This document shows positions 32,825 to 41,743 of a DNA stretch of 48,391 bases, piece by piece. Below the pieces are notes generated by a model. That model had not been told where the DNA came from. It was given only the letters and a program-made list of their open reading frames with translations, and did not search any database. Each line of letters opens with the position of its first letter. The stretch's first letter is position 1. The translations under genes and the position numbers were made by a program. This DNA is from Alphaproteobacteria bacterium (lineage in GTDB: Bacteria; Pseudomonadota; Alphaproteobacteria; Sphingomonadales; Sphingomonadaceae), in NCBI GenBank assembly GCA_030430365.1, contig JAUIFP010000013.1, positions 1 through 48,391 of the forward strand, in the 5' to 3' direction.

Positions 32825-34258
32825 TCAGGAGACGAGCCCGGCGGCAACCGCAAGGCCGAGAAACGCAAAGAATCCCATGGAATCGGTGATCATGGTCACG
32901 AAGACGGAGCTTGCAACCGCGGGGTCCTGCCGCAGGCGATCGAACATCACCGGCACCACCACGCCGGCAAGGCTGGCCGTGAGAATATTGACGGTCATCG
33001 CAATGGCGATCACCCAGCCCAATGCGGGCGAAAAGATCAGCCCCGTCGCAATCCCGATCAGCAGGGCAATGGTTGCGCCGTTGAGCAGCGCGACCCGGAT
33101 TTCCCGCCAGAGGATACGCCTGGTGTTGGACCTCGTGAGCTGGTTCATCGCCAGGGCGCGCACTGCCACTGCCATGGTCTGCGTGCCCGCATTGCCGCCG
33201 ATACTGGCAACGATGGGCATCAGAACGGCGAGGGCGACCAGCTTTTCGATAGCAGCGCCGAATGCATAGATGATCCCGCTGCCGATCAGCGCGGTGCCCA
33301 GATTGGCGACCAGCCAGCGGACGCGCGCAGTATAGGCGTCCCGGATCGGCTCGTTGATGTCGCCTTCGCCTGCGCCGGAAAGCAGCAGCACGTCCTCGCC
33401 TGCTTCTTCCTGAATGATGTGGACGATATCGTCGACGGTCAGCTGTCCGACCAGGCGCCCGCTTTCATCCACCACCGCGGCGGAGATCAAAGCGTATTTC
33501 TGGAACAGCAGCGCCACTTCTTCCTGATCCATCGCCACGGGGATCAACGTCTGGTCGCGCTTCATCACATCGGTCAGTGCGATGTGGCGCGGCGTGCGCA
33601 GGATCCAGGAAAGTTCGCAGGTGCCGATTGGGCGGTGGCGGTGATCGACGATGAACACTTCCCAGAATTCCGTCGTCAGATCGTCCTGTTCGCGCAGATA
33701 GTCGATCAGGTCGCCTACCGTGAGATGTTCGGGGACCGCGATCAGCTCGCGCTGCATCAGGCGCCCTGCAGTCTCCTCGGGGAAGGACAGCGCACTTTCG
33801 ATCGCCGCGCGGTCTTCCGGATCCATCGCCGCCAGGACGGCTTGTTGATCGTCCTTGTCGAGATCCTCGATCAGCTGGACGGCGTCGTCCGTTTCCAGCT
33901 GTTCGGCGATTTCGGCGACAGCGCCCGGCGCGAGCGCCTCGACCATGTCTTCGCGGACATAATCGTTGAGCTCGGCGATCACTTCGCTGGTCATCAGGTC
34001 GGTGATGGCCGCTGCAAGCGCGCGGCGATGTTCCGGCTCCAGCAGTTCGAACAGGTCGGCTATGTCGGCGGGGTGGAGCGGTTCGACCAGATCATAGGCC
34101 GCGCTTTCGTCATCATCTTCCAGCGCATCGCGCACCTTGCGGACGAATTCGGCCTTCAGCCGGTTCTCCTCGTCGAACTGTTCGCGCTTTTCCTCCCCCG
34201 ACGAAGCCGTGCCGTCCGTTTCGGTGCGTTCCAGTTCTTCGAGTTCCTCGGGAGTCAT
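32825..34258 (-). CDS. mgtE: Magnesium transporter MgtE
   Basis: 477-residue Mg2+ channel of the inner membrane, whose cytosolic part senses Mg2+ and gates the pore. The order is standard: an acidic N-terminal helical domain (about residues 20-140, with repeated LHPADIADLFELL and DKDDQQAVLAAM motifs), two CBS domains (about 145-275, with HLTVGDLIDYLRE and SAAVVDESGRLVGQLTVDD), a plug helix, and five membrane helices from about 310 to the end (VLMPIVASIGGNAGTQTMAVAVRAL, LAGVVVPV, DSMGFFAFLGLA). The pore signature with Gly-Gly-Asn-x-Gly-x-Gln is present. It diverges from the peptidyl-prolyl isomerase gene across 99 bp, in which I see no Mg riboswitch. Confidence 0.95.
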   Translation of the reverse strand: MTPEELEELERTETDGTASSGEEKREQFDEENRLKAEFVRKVRDALEDDDESAAYDLVEPLHPADIADLFELLEPEHRRALAAAITDLMTSEVIAELNDYVREDMVEALAPGAVAEIAEQLETDDAVQLIEDLDKDDQQAVLAAMDPEDRAAIESALSFPEETAGRLMQRELIAVPEHLTVGDLIDYLREQDDLTTEFWEVFIVDHRHRPIGTCELSWILRTPRHIALTDVMKRDQTLIPVAMDQEEVALLFQKYALISAAVVDESGRLVGQLTVDDIVHIIQEEAGEDVLLLSGAGEGDINEPIRDAYTARVRWLVANLGTALIGSGIIYAFGAAIEKLVALAVLMPIVASIGGNAGTQTMAVAVRALAMNQLTRSNTRRILWREIRVALLNGATIALLIGIATGLIFSPALGWVIAIAMTVNILTASLAGVVVPVMFDRLRQDPAVASSVFVTMITDSMGFFAFLGLAVAAGLVS

Positions 34259-34357
34259 GGCTCCCTCCTATTGCGGCGCAGCACAAAAGCAACAACCTCG
34301 GGGTGACATCAGGGCGATGGGCCCTATATGGCCAGCACACAATTGGAGAATGATGAA

Positions 34358-34807
34358 ATGGCAGAAGATACGCTCACCTTCACGCTCGATTCCGGCGACG
34401 TCGTGATCAAACTGCGTCCGGACCTTGCTCCGGGCCATGTCGAGCGGATCACGGAACTTGCCAAGGAAGGCTTCTATGACGGGGTGATTTTCCACCGCGT
34501 GATCGATGACTTCATGGCGCAGGGCGGCGATCCAACCGGCACTGGAATGGGCGGAAGCGAGAAGCCGAATCTCAAGGCCGAATTCAGCGACGAACCGCAT
34601 GTGCGCGGCACCTGCTCCATGGCCCGTAGCCAGATGCCCGACAGTGCGAACAGCCAGTTCTTCATCTGCTTTGGCGATACCGCTTTCCTGGATGGGCAAT
34701 ATACCGTCTGGGGCCAGGTGGAGAGCGGCATGGAACATGTCGACGCGCTGCCCAAGGGCGAACCGCCGGCAAATCCCGGCAAGATCGTGAAGGCGACTGT
34801 CAGCTAA
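34358..34807 (+). CDS. Cyclophilin-type peptidyl-prolyl cis-trans isomerase
   Basis: 149-residue single-domain cyclophilin. Conserved catalytic and binding elements are FHRVIDDFMAQGGDPTGTGMGG (catalytic Arg in HRVI, Gln-Gly-Gly-Asp), the Met of SMARSQ, DSANSQFFICFGD and LDGQYTVWGQV. No signal peptide is present, so it corresponds to the cytosolic PpiB type. The ATG at 34358 has GGAG 9 nt upstream; the frame runs back to an ATG at 34328 without family support. It stands alone on the plus strand, with the mgtE start on the other side and a convergent small kinase gene 7 bp after its stop. Confidence 0.93.
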   Translation: MAEDTLTFTLDSGDVVIKLRPDLAPGHVERITELAKEGFYDGVIFHRVIDDFMAQGGDPTGTGMGGSEKPNLKAEFSDEPHVRGTCSMARSQMPDSANSQFFICFGDTAFLDGQYTVWGQVESGMEHVDALPKGEPPANPGKIVKATVS

Positions 34808-34813
34808 GACGCA

Positions 34814-35347
34814 TCAGAGCGTTGCGGTCCATTCCTTGATCGATTGCGCGGCGGCTTCTGGCGAGAGGCCGCCGACGTCGATCTGAATAGCGTCGTCTGC
34901 ATGATCGAGTAGGGCAGGGCGGCCGGATAGGTCGCCCAGAGCCTCCATATCAGTCAGTTTTTGGAGCAATGTACGCTCTGGCGTTTCTAGGCGCCGACGA
35001 TGCTCATCAATGCCGCATACAAGATGCACTGCAAGCAATTTGCAGCTTCGTCGATCTGCAAGAGCTCTGATCGCGCTTTGCCACTCTGCGCCCCAAGTGC
35101 GATTAGTGCCGGGTGCCGTAGTTAGAATAAGCGGCACATTTGGCGGCAATTGTGCGGCGCGGGCGAAAGCCACTTCTCGCACTGCCCGCACAGTTTCATA
35201 GAATTCCGGTGACCGAAACTCGGTGATTGCAAAAGCCGGATTGTAGATTGTGTGGTTGTCGAGGAGCTTGGCCCCCAGGAGCTCCGCCAAAATCCGACCG
35301 ATCGTGAACTTGCCGACTCCCGCATGGCCGCTCAGTTCGACGATCAT
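34814..35347 (-). CDS. Small P-loop kinase-like ATPase
   Basis: 177-residue protein with a kinase-type P-loop at the very start: GHAGVGKFTIGR (residues 7-18). The Ser/Thr usually following GK is replaced by Phe-Thr, a variant seen in some shikimate-kinase/AAA_33-like proteins. A Walker-B-like strand LILTTA and a lid with Arg-rich EHRRRLETPERTLLQKL follow, the pattern of small-molecule kinases. The substrate is unknown; tRNA- or nucleoside-kinase and antibiotic-kinase relatives share this fold. Sampled GC is about 56 %, with less third-position GC than its neighbours, hinting at acquisition. It ends 7 bp from the convergent isomerase gene, and its start lies 2 bp after the transporter stop. 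Confidence 0.7.
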   Translation of the reverse strand: MIVELSGHAGVGKFTIGRILAELLGAKLLDNHTIYNPAFAITEFRSPEFYETVRAVREVAFARAAQLPPNVPLILTTAPGTNRTWGAEWQSAIRALADRRSCKLLAVHLVCGIDEHRRRLETPERTLLQKLTDMEALGDLSGRPALLDHADDAIQIDVGGLSPEAAAQSIKEWTATL

Positions 35348-35349
35348 CG

Positions 35350-35928
35350 TCAGCCTCCGACAATTCCCCAGATGCGCAGCAGCATATAGACGCCCAGCAG
35401 GACGAACAGCGCCGCTGCGGCATAGCGGATATAGGCGAGCGAGAGCCGCTCGGCCAGTTTCTCGCCCAGCAATACGGCGGGAGCATTCGCGGCCAGCATG
35501 CCCAGGGTCGTGCCCAGCGTCACCATCACCGGCGCCTGGAAGCGGGCGCCCAGCGCGATCGTGGCGACCTGGGTCTTGTCCCCGATCTCGACCAGGAAGA
35601 AGGCGATCAGCGTCGTCAGGAACGGCCCGAACTTATGCTTGGGGTGATCGTCATCTTCGAACTTGTCCGGGATCAGCGTCCATAGCCCCATGGCGATGAA
35701 GCCCAGCGCGACGGCATATTGGAAGATCGGGCCATCGAACCAGTTGGCCGCCTGCGCGCCCAGAAATGCAGCGATCAGGTGATTGGCCAGCGTCGCGATC
35801 AGAATGCCCATGATGATCGGCACAGGCTTGCCGAAGCGCGCCGCCAGAACGATGGCCAGCAGCATCGTCTTGTCGCCGATCTCGGCAAGGGCGACCACGG
35901 CAAAGGAAGTGAACAAGGCGTCGAACAA
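35350..35928 (-). CDS. GDT1/TMEM165 (UPF0016) family cation transporter
   Basis: 192-residue integral membrane protein with six helices in two repeats. Each repeat has the hallmark Glu-x-Gly-Asp-Lys-Thr motif: LAEIGDKTMLLA near residue 14-25 and LVEIGDKTQVAT near 111-122. Members export Mn2+ or exchange Ca2+/Mn2+ for protons; bacterial relatives (MneA) protect against manganese. The central loop is acidic and His-rich (KFEDDDHPKHKF). It lies 2 bp upstream of the kinase gene and 27 bp after the LysR gene on the same strand. I see no manganese riboswitch, though any would have to lie within the LysR gene. Confidence 0.9.
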   Translation of the reverse strand: MFDALFTSFAVVALAEIGDKTMLLAIVLAARFGKPVPIIMGILIATLANHLIAAFLGAQAANWFDGPIFQYAVALGFIAMGLWTLIPDKFEDDDHPKHKFGPFLTTLIAFFLVEIGDKTQVATIALGARFQAPVMVTLGTTLGMLAANAPAVLLGEKLAERLSLAYIRYAAAALFVLLGVYMLLRIWGIVGG

Positions 35929-35954
35929 AGATCAGGCTTTCATTTCAGGGGGGA

Positions 35955-36839
35955 TCAGATGCCGGTTTCTACCAGCCAGTCATGGAACAGGCGGACCGGC
36001 CGCATCTCCAGCGCCTTGGGCTTGCACACGAACCAATAGCTGTAAGGGCTGTCGACCGTCACATCGAACAGACGGGCCAGGCGGCCGTCGCTCGCGCGGT
36101 TGAAATGGTCGTCATGCATGATGGCGATGCCGAGACCCTGCGCCGCCGCCTCGAGGATCAGCTGCCCCGAATCGTAGTGATCGATCGCCGCCGGCTCGAG
36201 CCCTTCGAGGCCAAGCGCCTTCTTCCAGGCCTCGAAGCTTTCGGGCAAGTCGTTGTGGATCAGGAAGGTCTGCTTGGCGAGCGTGTCCTTGTCGGGGCTC
36301 GTCCCGATCTCCTCGACCATTTGCGGGCTGCAGATTGCGTGCACCGTATTGTGGTCCAGCTGGATCGCATGGAAGCCTTTTTCCGGTGTAGTTGTCAGGA
36401 TAATCGCGGCGTCGAGCGTATCCCCGACCCGCCCGATCAGACCCGGTCCGGTATCGATGTCGATATGCAGCCGCGGATAGAGTTTGCGCAGTTCCGGCAG
36501 CCTCGGGAACAGCCGCTGGCTTCCGAATAGCGGAAGCACGCCCAAATGCAGGCGCAGCAATTGCAGGTTTTCGGACTGGTTCTCGACCGCAGCGGCGAGA
36601 TTTTCCAGATGCGGGTTTACGGCATCGAAGAAGGCGCGGCCATCATCGGTGAGCTTCATCGCCTGATGCGCTCGCGTGAACAGTTTTTTTCCGACGAAAT
36701 CCTCCAGATTCGTCACCCGGCGCGAAAGCGCGGATGGCGAAAGGCCGAGTTCGGTCGCAGCCGCCCGGGCGGAACCGAGGCGAACGATGCGCACAAACGC
36801 TTCAAGCGCACGCAATGGTGGGAGGCGGCGGGTCGGCAT
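35955..36839 (-). CDS. LysR-family transcriptional regulator
   Basis: 294-residue LysR-type regulator. The N-terminal winged helix-turn-helix (LPPLRALEAFVRIVRLGSARAAATELGLSPSALSRRVTNLEDFVGKKLFTR) is of the GcvA-like subgroup. The C-terminal effector domain runs from about residue 95 (LHLGVLPLFGSQRLFPRLPELRKLYP to EAAAQGLGIAIMHD). It ends 27 bp before the cation transporter gene on the same strand, and not divergently from a target as is common, so its target is not obvious from position. The ATG at 36839 is the natural start, with the family's usual few residues before the first helix. The effector is unknown. Confidence 0.9.
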   Translation of the reverse strand: MPTRRLPPLRALEAFVRIVRLGSARAAATELGLSPSALSRRVTNLEDFVGKKLFTRAHQAMKLTDDGRAFFDAVNPHLENLAAAVENQSENLQLLRLHLGVLPLFGSQRLFPRLPELRKLYPRLHIDIDTGPGLIGRVGDTLDAAIILTTTPEKGFHAIQLDHNTVHAICSPQMVEEIGTSPDKDTLAKQTFLIHNDLPESFEAWKKALGLEGLEPAAIDHYDSGQLILEAAAQGLGIAIMHDDHFNRASDGRLARLFDVTVDSPYSYWFVCKPKALEMRPVRLFHDWLVETGI

Positions 36840-36925
36840 GGGTGGATCAAATGTTCAGAAAATCGGGCGTCTGTCGAGAAGCGGAATGCAATTAGTTGCG
36901 AAAAAATCAATCGCGATGCGATGGC

Positions 36926-37870
36926 TCAATCGTCATCGTCATCATTTCGCTCCGGAGGGTGTAGGCGCAATCTTGTTACATGGGTTTCATCGCCCGCAGT
37001 AACCTCGATCTGCCAGCCGCTCGAATGGGGCAGAATCGCCCCGACTTCGGGGACCTGGCCGGCGAGTACGAAGGCCAGACCGCCCAGAGTGTCGATCGAT
37101 TCCTCCACTTCGGCGAGGCGCGGATCGACCTGTTCTGCAACATCGTCGAGCTCCGCGCGCGCATCGGCATCATACATGCCTTCGCCGATCGGAACGATCA
37201 GCTCTTCGGGGGCTTCGTCATGCTCGTCTTCGATATCGCCGACGATTTCCTCGACCAGATCCTCGATCGTGATGATGCCGTCGACGCCGGAATATTCGTC
37301 GACCACCACGGCAAGATGCGTGCGCCGGGCGCGCATATCCGCCAGCACGTCCAGCGCGTTGCGGGCCTGCGGCACGTAAAGCGGCTGGCGCATCAGCGTG
37401 GTCCAGTCGGCCGGTGGTTGCTTGCAGTTCAGCAGATAGGGGAAGACGTCCTTGATGTGCATCATCCCGATCACTTCATCCAGCGTCTCGCGGAACACCG
37501 GAATGCGCGAATGGCCGTGCTCGGCGAATGTTTCCACCAATTCCTGCCATGAGGCATTGGCCGAGATCGCGTGGATCTCGCTGCGAGGGATGGAAACGTC
37601 GTCGGCATCGTGCTCGCTGAAATGGAGCAGGTTTCTGAGCATCGTCCGTTCGACGGGCGAAAGATCCCCATTCGGGCTTTCGCTGTCGTCTTCGGAATAC
37701 TCGCCTTCATGCTCGTCGATGGCTTCCTCGATCTGCGCGCGCAGAGAGGTGTCGCCTTCGTCATTGTCGAAGAAACTACGGATGGTTTTCCATAGTCCGC
37801 TCCTACTGTCCGCGTCTCCATTGCTGGAATCGCCCAATCCCGGACTTCTGGGCTTGGCACTGTCGGGCAT
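36926..37870 (-). CDS. corC: CBS/CorC-domain hemolysin family protein
   Basis: 314-residue cytosolic protein with a variable acidic N-terminal arm (about residues 1-85), two CBS domains (about 90-215; ISIPRSEIHAIS-like start, HSRIPVFRETLDEVIGMMHIKDVF, and HLAVVVDEYSGVDGIITIEDLVEEIVGDI) and a C-terminal CorC/HlyC domain ending in an Asp-rich tail. It has no membrane segments, as in CorC of Salmonella, which is implicated in Co2+/Mg2+ efflux. It follows ybeY by 19 bp at the end of the miaB-phoH-ybeY-corC series. The ATG at 37870 is preferred over two in-frame ATGs at 37909 and 37936 that overlap ybeY. No lnt follows; the next gene is on the far side of a gap. Confidence 0.9.
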   Translation of the reverse strand: MPDSAKPRSPGLGDSSNGDADSRSGLWKTIRSFFDNDEGDTSLRAQIEEAIDEHEGEYSEDDSESPNGDLSPVERTMLRNLLHFSEHDADDVSIPRSEIHAISANASWQELVETFAEHGHSRIPVFRETLDEVIGMMHIKDVFPYLLNCKQPPADWTTLMRQPLYVPQARNALDVLADMRARRTHLAVVVDEYSGVDGIITIEDLVEEIVGDIEDEHDEAPEELIVPIGEGMYDADARAELDDVAEQVDPRLAEVEESIDTLGGLAFVLAGQVPEVGAILPHSSGWQIEVTAGDETHVTRLRLHPPERNDDDDD

Positions 37871-37889
37871 GGCCCTGGTACTCTCTCCT

Positions 37890-38384
37890 TCAGGAACTCG
37901 AATCACCATATGGGTCGGCAACTCCGATAAGCGCAAGCGCCTTTATCTCGAGCGCCTCCATTGCCGCAGCGTCTTCCCCGGATAATTCGTGATCGTGACC
38001 TGCCAGATGCAGCAGGCCGTGGACGATCAGATGGGCGGCATGATCTTCAAGATCAACGCCTTTTTCGCCCGCCTCACGCGCGCATGTCTCAAAGGCCAAG
38101 GCAATATCGCCCAGCAGAACAGGCGGACCTGCCGAATCGAGCTGCAGAAGTTCCTGGCGCTCCAGCATCGGGAAGGAGAGCACGTTGGTGGGCTTGTCGC
38201 GTCCGCGCCATTCGCGGTTCAGGTCGTGGATCGCCTCGTCAGAGGTGAACAGCAGGCTGATGGACAGGCGCGGATTGGCAAGCTCACCCGCAACAGCGCC
38301 GGCGGCCTCCATTGCCTGCTCGCCCAAATCTTCCCATGCGCCGGCAGGCCACGGCTCTTCGATATCGGTTTCCAGTTCCGGCAC
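37890..38384 (-). CDS. ybeY: Endoribonuclease YbeY
   Basis: 164-residue zinc metalloenzyme that acts in 16S rRNA 3'-end maturation and ribosome quality control. The metal-binding H-G-x-L-H-L-x-G-H-D-H motif is complete, with His122, His126 and His132 (HGLLHLAGHDH). The RDKPTNVLSFP element that precedes it in YbeY proteins is also there. Its start lies 8 bp from the phoH stop; the same order, phoH-ybeY-corC, is found across Proteobacteria and supports a shared transcript. There is no signal peptide. Confidence 0.95.
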   Translation of the reverse strand: MPELETDIEEPWPAGAWEDLGEQAMEAAGAVAGELANPRLSISLLFTSDEAIHDLNREWRGRDKPTNVLSFPMLERQELLQLDSAGPPVLLGDIALAFETCAREAGEKGVDLEDHAAHLIVHGLLHLAGHDHELSGEDAAAMEALEIKALALIGVADPYGDSSS

Positions 38385-38392
38385 GGGCGCTG

Positions 38393-39427
38393 TCAGGCAT
38401 CCTTGCCTTCATAGGCTTCGACGATCCGGCCCACGATCGGGTGGCGCACCACGTCGGCAGCCGAAAAGCGGGTGACATTGATACCGTCCACATATTCCAG
38501 GCGCGAAACCGCGTCGGCCAGCCCGCTCATCTTGTCTCCGCCGGGGATGTCCACCTGCTTGGGATCGCCGCAGACAACCATGCGGCTGTTCTGTCCGAAG
38601 CGGGTGAGGAACATTTTCATCTGTTCGCGGGTGGTGTTCTGGGCTTCGTCCAGAATGACGAAGGCATCTGCCAGCGTCCGCCCGCGCATAAAGGCGATCG
38701 GGGCAATTTCTATTTCGCCGCTGGCTATGCGCCTCTCCACCTGTTCCGGCGGCATGCAATCGTAAAGCGCATCGTAGAGCGGCCGCAGATAGGGATCGAC
38801 CTTGTCCTTCATGTCGCCGGGAAGGAAGCCCAGGCGCTCGCCAGCCTCGACTGCGGGGCGCGAGAGGATCAGGCGCTGCACGCTGCCTGTGATCAGCTGG
38901 CTGACCGCTTGCGCCACGGCGAGGTAGGTCTTGCCGGTGCCTGCCGGGCCGAGCGCGAAGATGATGTCTTCGCTGGCCAGCGCGCGCATATAGTCGATCT
39001 GCGTCGCTGAGCGGGGGATGATCGTTTTGCGCCGCGTCCGGATCATGATGGCCGGGCGCTCGTCCTTGCCCGAGATAATGCCTTCGAGCGTCGGTTCGCT
39101 GGACATGGCGATGAGGGACTCGATCGCGCCGGAATCCAGTTCCTGCCCGGTCAGCAGGCGCTGATGCATCCCTTTGAGCACGTCGCGGGCACGGGCGACT
39201 GCATCTTCCGGCCCTTCGATCTGCACCTTGTTTCCGCGGGCGCCGATATAGACGCCGAGGCGGTTCTCCAACTGGACGAGATTGGCGTCGAATTCACCGA
39301 ACAAGGCGCCGAGAACGGTCTGTTCGTCGAAGCTGACTTCGGCCCTGGCGCGGCGCGAGGCGTCGCGGCGGTCTTCCGGGTGCGAAAGCGTCGCATCATT
39401 TGCGGCGCGTGAAGCTTTGCGTGCCAT
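38393..39427 (-). CDS. phoH: PhoH-like (YbeZ) ATPase
   Basis: 344-residue cytosolic P-loop ATPase of the PhoH-like YbeZ group, a helicase-like partner of YbeY. The N-terminal KH-like domain (about 30-110, with LGVYIGARGNKVQIEGPEDAVARARDVL) precedes the ATPase domain. Walker A is GPAGTGKTYLA at about 160-170, and Walker B is FVILDEAQN. The conserved LSRPAVEAGERLGFLPGD and GDPKQVDIP follow. It follows miaB and precedes ybeY, as in E. coli (miaB-ybeZ-ybeY). The start at 39427 is the only sensible ATG before the conserved region. Confidence 0.95.
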   Translation of the reverse strand: MARKASRAANDATLSHPEDRRDASRRARAEVSFDEQTVLGALFGEFDANLVQLENRLGVYIGARGNKVQIEGPEDAVARARDVLKGMHQRLLTGQELDSGAIESLIAMSSEPTLEGIISGKDERPAIMIRTRRKTIIPRSATQIDYMRALASEDIIFALGPAGTGKTYLAVAQAVSQLITGSVQRLILSRPAVEAGERLGFLPGDMKDKVDPYLRPLYDALYDCMPPEQVERRIASGEIEIAPIAFMRGRTLADAFVILDEAQNTTREQMKMFLTRFGQNSRMVVCGDPKQVDIPGGDKMSGLADAVSRLEYVDGINVTRFSAADVVRHPIVGRIVEAYEGKDA

Positions 39428-39528
39428 GCAGTCCTTTTCTGCTCCGGCCTTTCGGCGCTCGGCTTCAAAGATAATGCAGTTACCGCCAAGGGCAAGCGTG
39501 CGCGCAAATTGTGGTGGGTAAATGCCGC

Positions 39529-40884
39529 TTAGGCGAGGACAGGCTGCAACAGGTGCCCTTTAAGCGAATTCGGCCCGGCCTCCGCCAATTCCACCTTCAC
39601 GGTCTTGCCGATCGCGGCCCCGGCGCCGTCATTGTCTTCGAAATGCACCGATTGCAGCCAGGGCGATTTGCCGAGCCATTGGCCCGCAAACTTGCCCTTG
39701 CGTTCAATCAATATCTCGCAGCTTGAGCCCACGCTCGCCTGATTGAACGCAAGCTGATCGCGATTGAGCGATGCCTGCAGGCGCTGCAGCCGTTCATCCA
39801 TCACCTCGCGCGAAACATGCCCGTCGAGCGCCGCTGCGGGCGTGCCGGGGCGAGAGGAATATTTGAAGCTGTATGCCTGGGCATATCGGACCGCATCGAC
39901 GAGTCGCAGCGTTTCTTCGAATTCCGCCTCGGTTTCACCCGGAAAGCCGACGATGAAATCGCCTGAAAGTGCAATATCCGGCCGGGCTTCGCGGACTTTT
40001 TCCAGAACCTTGAGGTAGCTGTCCACCGTGTGGCTGCGGTTCATGGCCTTGAGCACACGGTTGGAACCGGCCTGAACTGGGAGATGCAGATAGGGCATCA
40101 GCTTTTCGACTTCGCCATGGGCGGCGATCAGTGCGTCCGACATGTCGTTGGGATGGCTGGTCGTATAACGGATACGCTGGAGGTCCGGGAGTTTGGCGAG
40201 CTCGCGGATGAGGCCGTCCAGGCCGATCGACCGGCCAAGCGAGTCTTCGCCGGACCAGGCATTTACATTCTGGCCAAGCAGCGTGATCTCGCGCGCGCCG
40301 GCTTCGATCAGGCGCTGTGCTTCCTCGACCAAGGCGTTGAAGGACCGCGATATTTCAGCGCCGCGTGTATAGGGCACCACGCAATAGGTGCAGAATTTGT
40401 CGCACCCTTCCTGCACGGTCAGAAATGCCGTCGGCCCGGATTTTCGGCGTTGCGGCAAGGCACCGAATTTCGCATCGGCGGGCATGTCCGTGTCGCTGGC
40501 GCGCTTGCCCGCTGCGGCTTGATCCAGCATTTCAGGCAGGCGGTGATAGGCTTGCGGGCCCACGACCATGGAAACGGCCGGTGCGCGCGCCATGATCTCA
40601 TCGCCCTCTGCCTGCGCAACGCAGCCGGCAACCGCGATCATCGGCTGCCTGCCTGCCTCGCGGCCCGCTTTCACCAGCCGCCCGATATCCGAATAGACCT
40701 TCTCCGCCGCCTTTTCGCGAATATGGCAGGTGTTGAGCACGACGACGTCTGCATTTTCGCCCTCGGCCGCGGCGGTCATGCCTTGATCGGCCAGCAGTTC
40801 CGCCATGCGATCGCCGTCATAGACGTTCATCTGGCAGCCGAAGCTCTTGACCCTGTAGGTCCGGGGAGGGGCGTTGTCTTGCAT
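39529..40884 (-). CDS. miaB: tRNA-2-methylthio-N6-isopentenyladenosine synthase MiaB
   Basis: Radical-SAM methylthiotransferase that adds a methylthio group to i6A37 of tRNAs. The 451-residue protein has the auxiliary-cluster ligands Cys17, Cys53 and Cys88 in the N-terminal UPF0004 domain, the radical-SAM motif Cys161-x3-Cys165-x2-Cys168 (CDKFCTYC), and a C-terminal TRAM domain (from about 380; SVGSSCEILIERKGKFAGQWLGKSPW). The motif LGQNVNAW identifies MiaB rather than MtaB or RimO. It lies between the acyltransferase gene and phoH on the same strand, with gaps of roughly 75 and 100 bp. Confidence 0.96.
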   Translation of the reverse strand: MQDNAPPRTYRVKSFGCQMNVYDGDRMAELLADQGMTAAAEGENADVVVLNTCHIREKAAEKVYSDIGRLVKAGREAGRQPMIAVAGCVAQAEGDEIMARAPAVSMVVGPQAYHRLPEMLDQAAAGKRASDTDMPADAKFGALPQRRKSGPTAFLTVQEGCDKFCTYCVVPYTRGAEISRSFNALVEEAQRLIEAGAREITLLGQNVNAWSGEDSLGRSIGLDGLIRELAKLPDLQRIRYTTSHPNDMSDALIAAHGEVEKLMPYLHLPVQAGSNRVLKAMNRSHTVDSYLKVLEKVREARPDIALSGDFIVGFPGETEAEFEETLRLVDAVRYAQAYSFKYSSRPGTPAAALDGHVSREVMDERLQRLQASLNRDQLAFNQASVGSSCEILIERKGKFAGQWLGKSPWLQSVHFEDNDGAGAAIGKTVKVELAEAGPNSLKGHLLQPVLA

Positions 40885-40958
40885 GGGGCCGGGCGTTTAC
40901 GGGAAAGGCCATTGGCGTGCAACAAGCGGGCGGCCTGCTGGGTGAGCGAGGCCTTGGT

Positions 40959-41729
40959 TCAGCGCCCCCTATGCGCTCTCATCGCGGTCTCGATAGCTTT
41001 CTGCGCGGCCGCCGCCATGGATTTGCGGTCGGCCAGCTCGGCGCCTTCCAGCGGAGCAAGGAAGTGCAGAGTCAGCCGAATGGGCCGGATGCGGGCGAGG
41101 ATGCGCTTGAAATTGTCGAGCCCATGTTCGTCCCCAGCCCAGGAAATGCCGGGCGCTTCGGCATATTCGAGGAACACCGGCTGCACTGCAACGCCATCGG
41201 GCAGGACTTCCGCAGCGGAAAGAAGCGAACTCTTGAAAGGAAGCAGGCCGATTCCGTCGCCTGTCGTGCCTTCGGGGAACAGGGTCAGCGCGCCAGTATC
41301 CGCAATCGCATGGCGCACCTGTTCCACTTGGGATGCGACGCTGGAGCGGATGTGCCTTTCAATGAACACGGTATCGTTCATGGCGCACAGATGTTTCAGC
41401 AGCGGCATGGAGGCGAGCCCGGAATGGCCGACAAATGCCGAACCGCTCGCCCAGGAGATTGCCGGAATATCCAGCCAGCTGACATGGTTGGAGATCAGCA
41501 GAGCGTTGCGCCTCGGCCGCCCTTTAACATCGATCTCCAGCCCGGCGGCGATGCCCACTCCGCTCAGGAATATGCGCGGCCACAAGCGCGGCAGGCGAAG
41601 CAGGCGCCACAGATAATAGAACGGCACGCAGGCCAGAAACAGCGCAAGCATGATCAGCACGCGCAGCGCGATGATAAACCAGCCAATTGCGGAAATTCGC
41701 GCTTGGGAAATGGCTTTATCCAAAGCCAC
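40959..41729 (-). CDS. 1-acyl-sn-glycerol-3-phosphate acyltransferase-type protein
   Basis: 256-residue membrane-bound PlsC-type acyltransferase that adds the second acyl chain to lysophosphatidic acid or a related lysolipid. The N-terminal hydrophobic helix (about residues 17-38) anchors it. The catalytic NHxxxxD is NHVSWLD, and the glycerol-phosphate binding block FPEGTTGDG follows with the right spacing; FVGHSGLASMPLL and DTVFIERH correspond to blocks II and III of the family. Sphingomonads carry several PlsC paralogues, so acceptor specificity (phospholipid or ornithine lipid) is open. It stands 14 bp after fur and before miaB in the conserved cluster. Confidence 0.9.
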   Translation of the reverse strand: MALDKAISQARISAIGWFIIALRVLIMLALFLACVPFYYLWRLLRLPRLWPRIFLSGVGIAAGLEIDVKGRPRRNALLISNHVSWLDIPAISWASGSAFVGHSGLASMPLLKHLCAMNDTVFIERHIRSSVASQVEQVRHAIADTGALTLFPEGTTGDGIGLLPFKSSLLSAAEVLPDGVAVQPVFLEYAEAPGISWAGDEHGLDNFKRILARIRPIRLTLHFLAPLEGAELADRKSMAAAAQKAIETAMRAHRGR

Positions 41730-41743
41730 CTCCGGTTCCGGCC

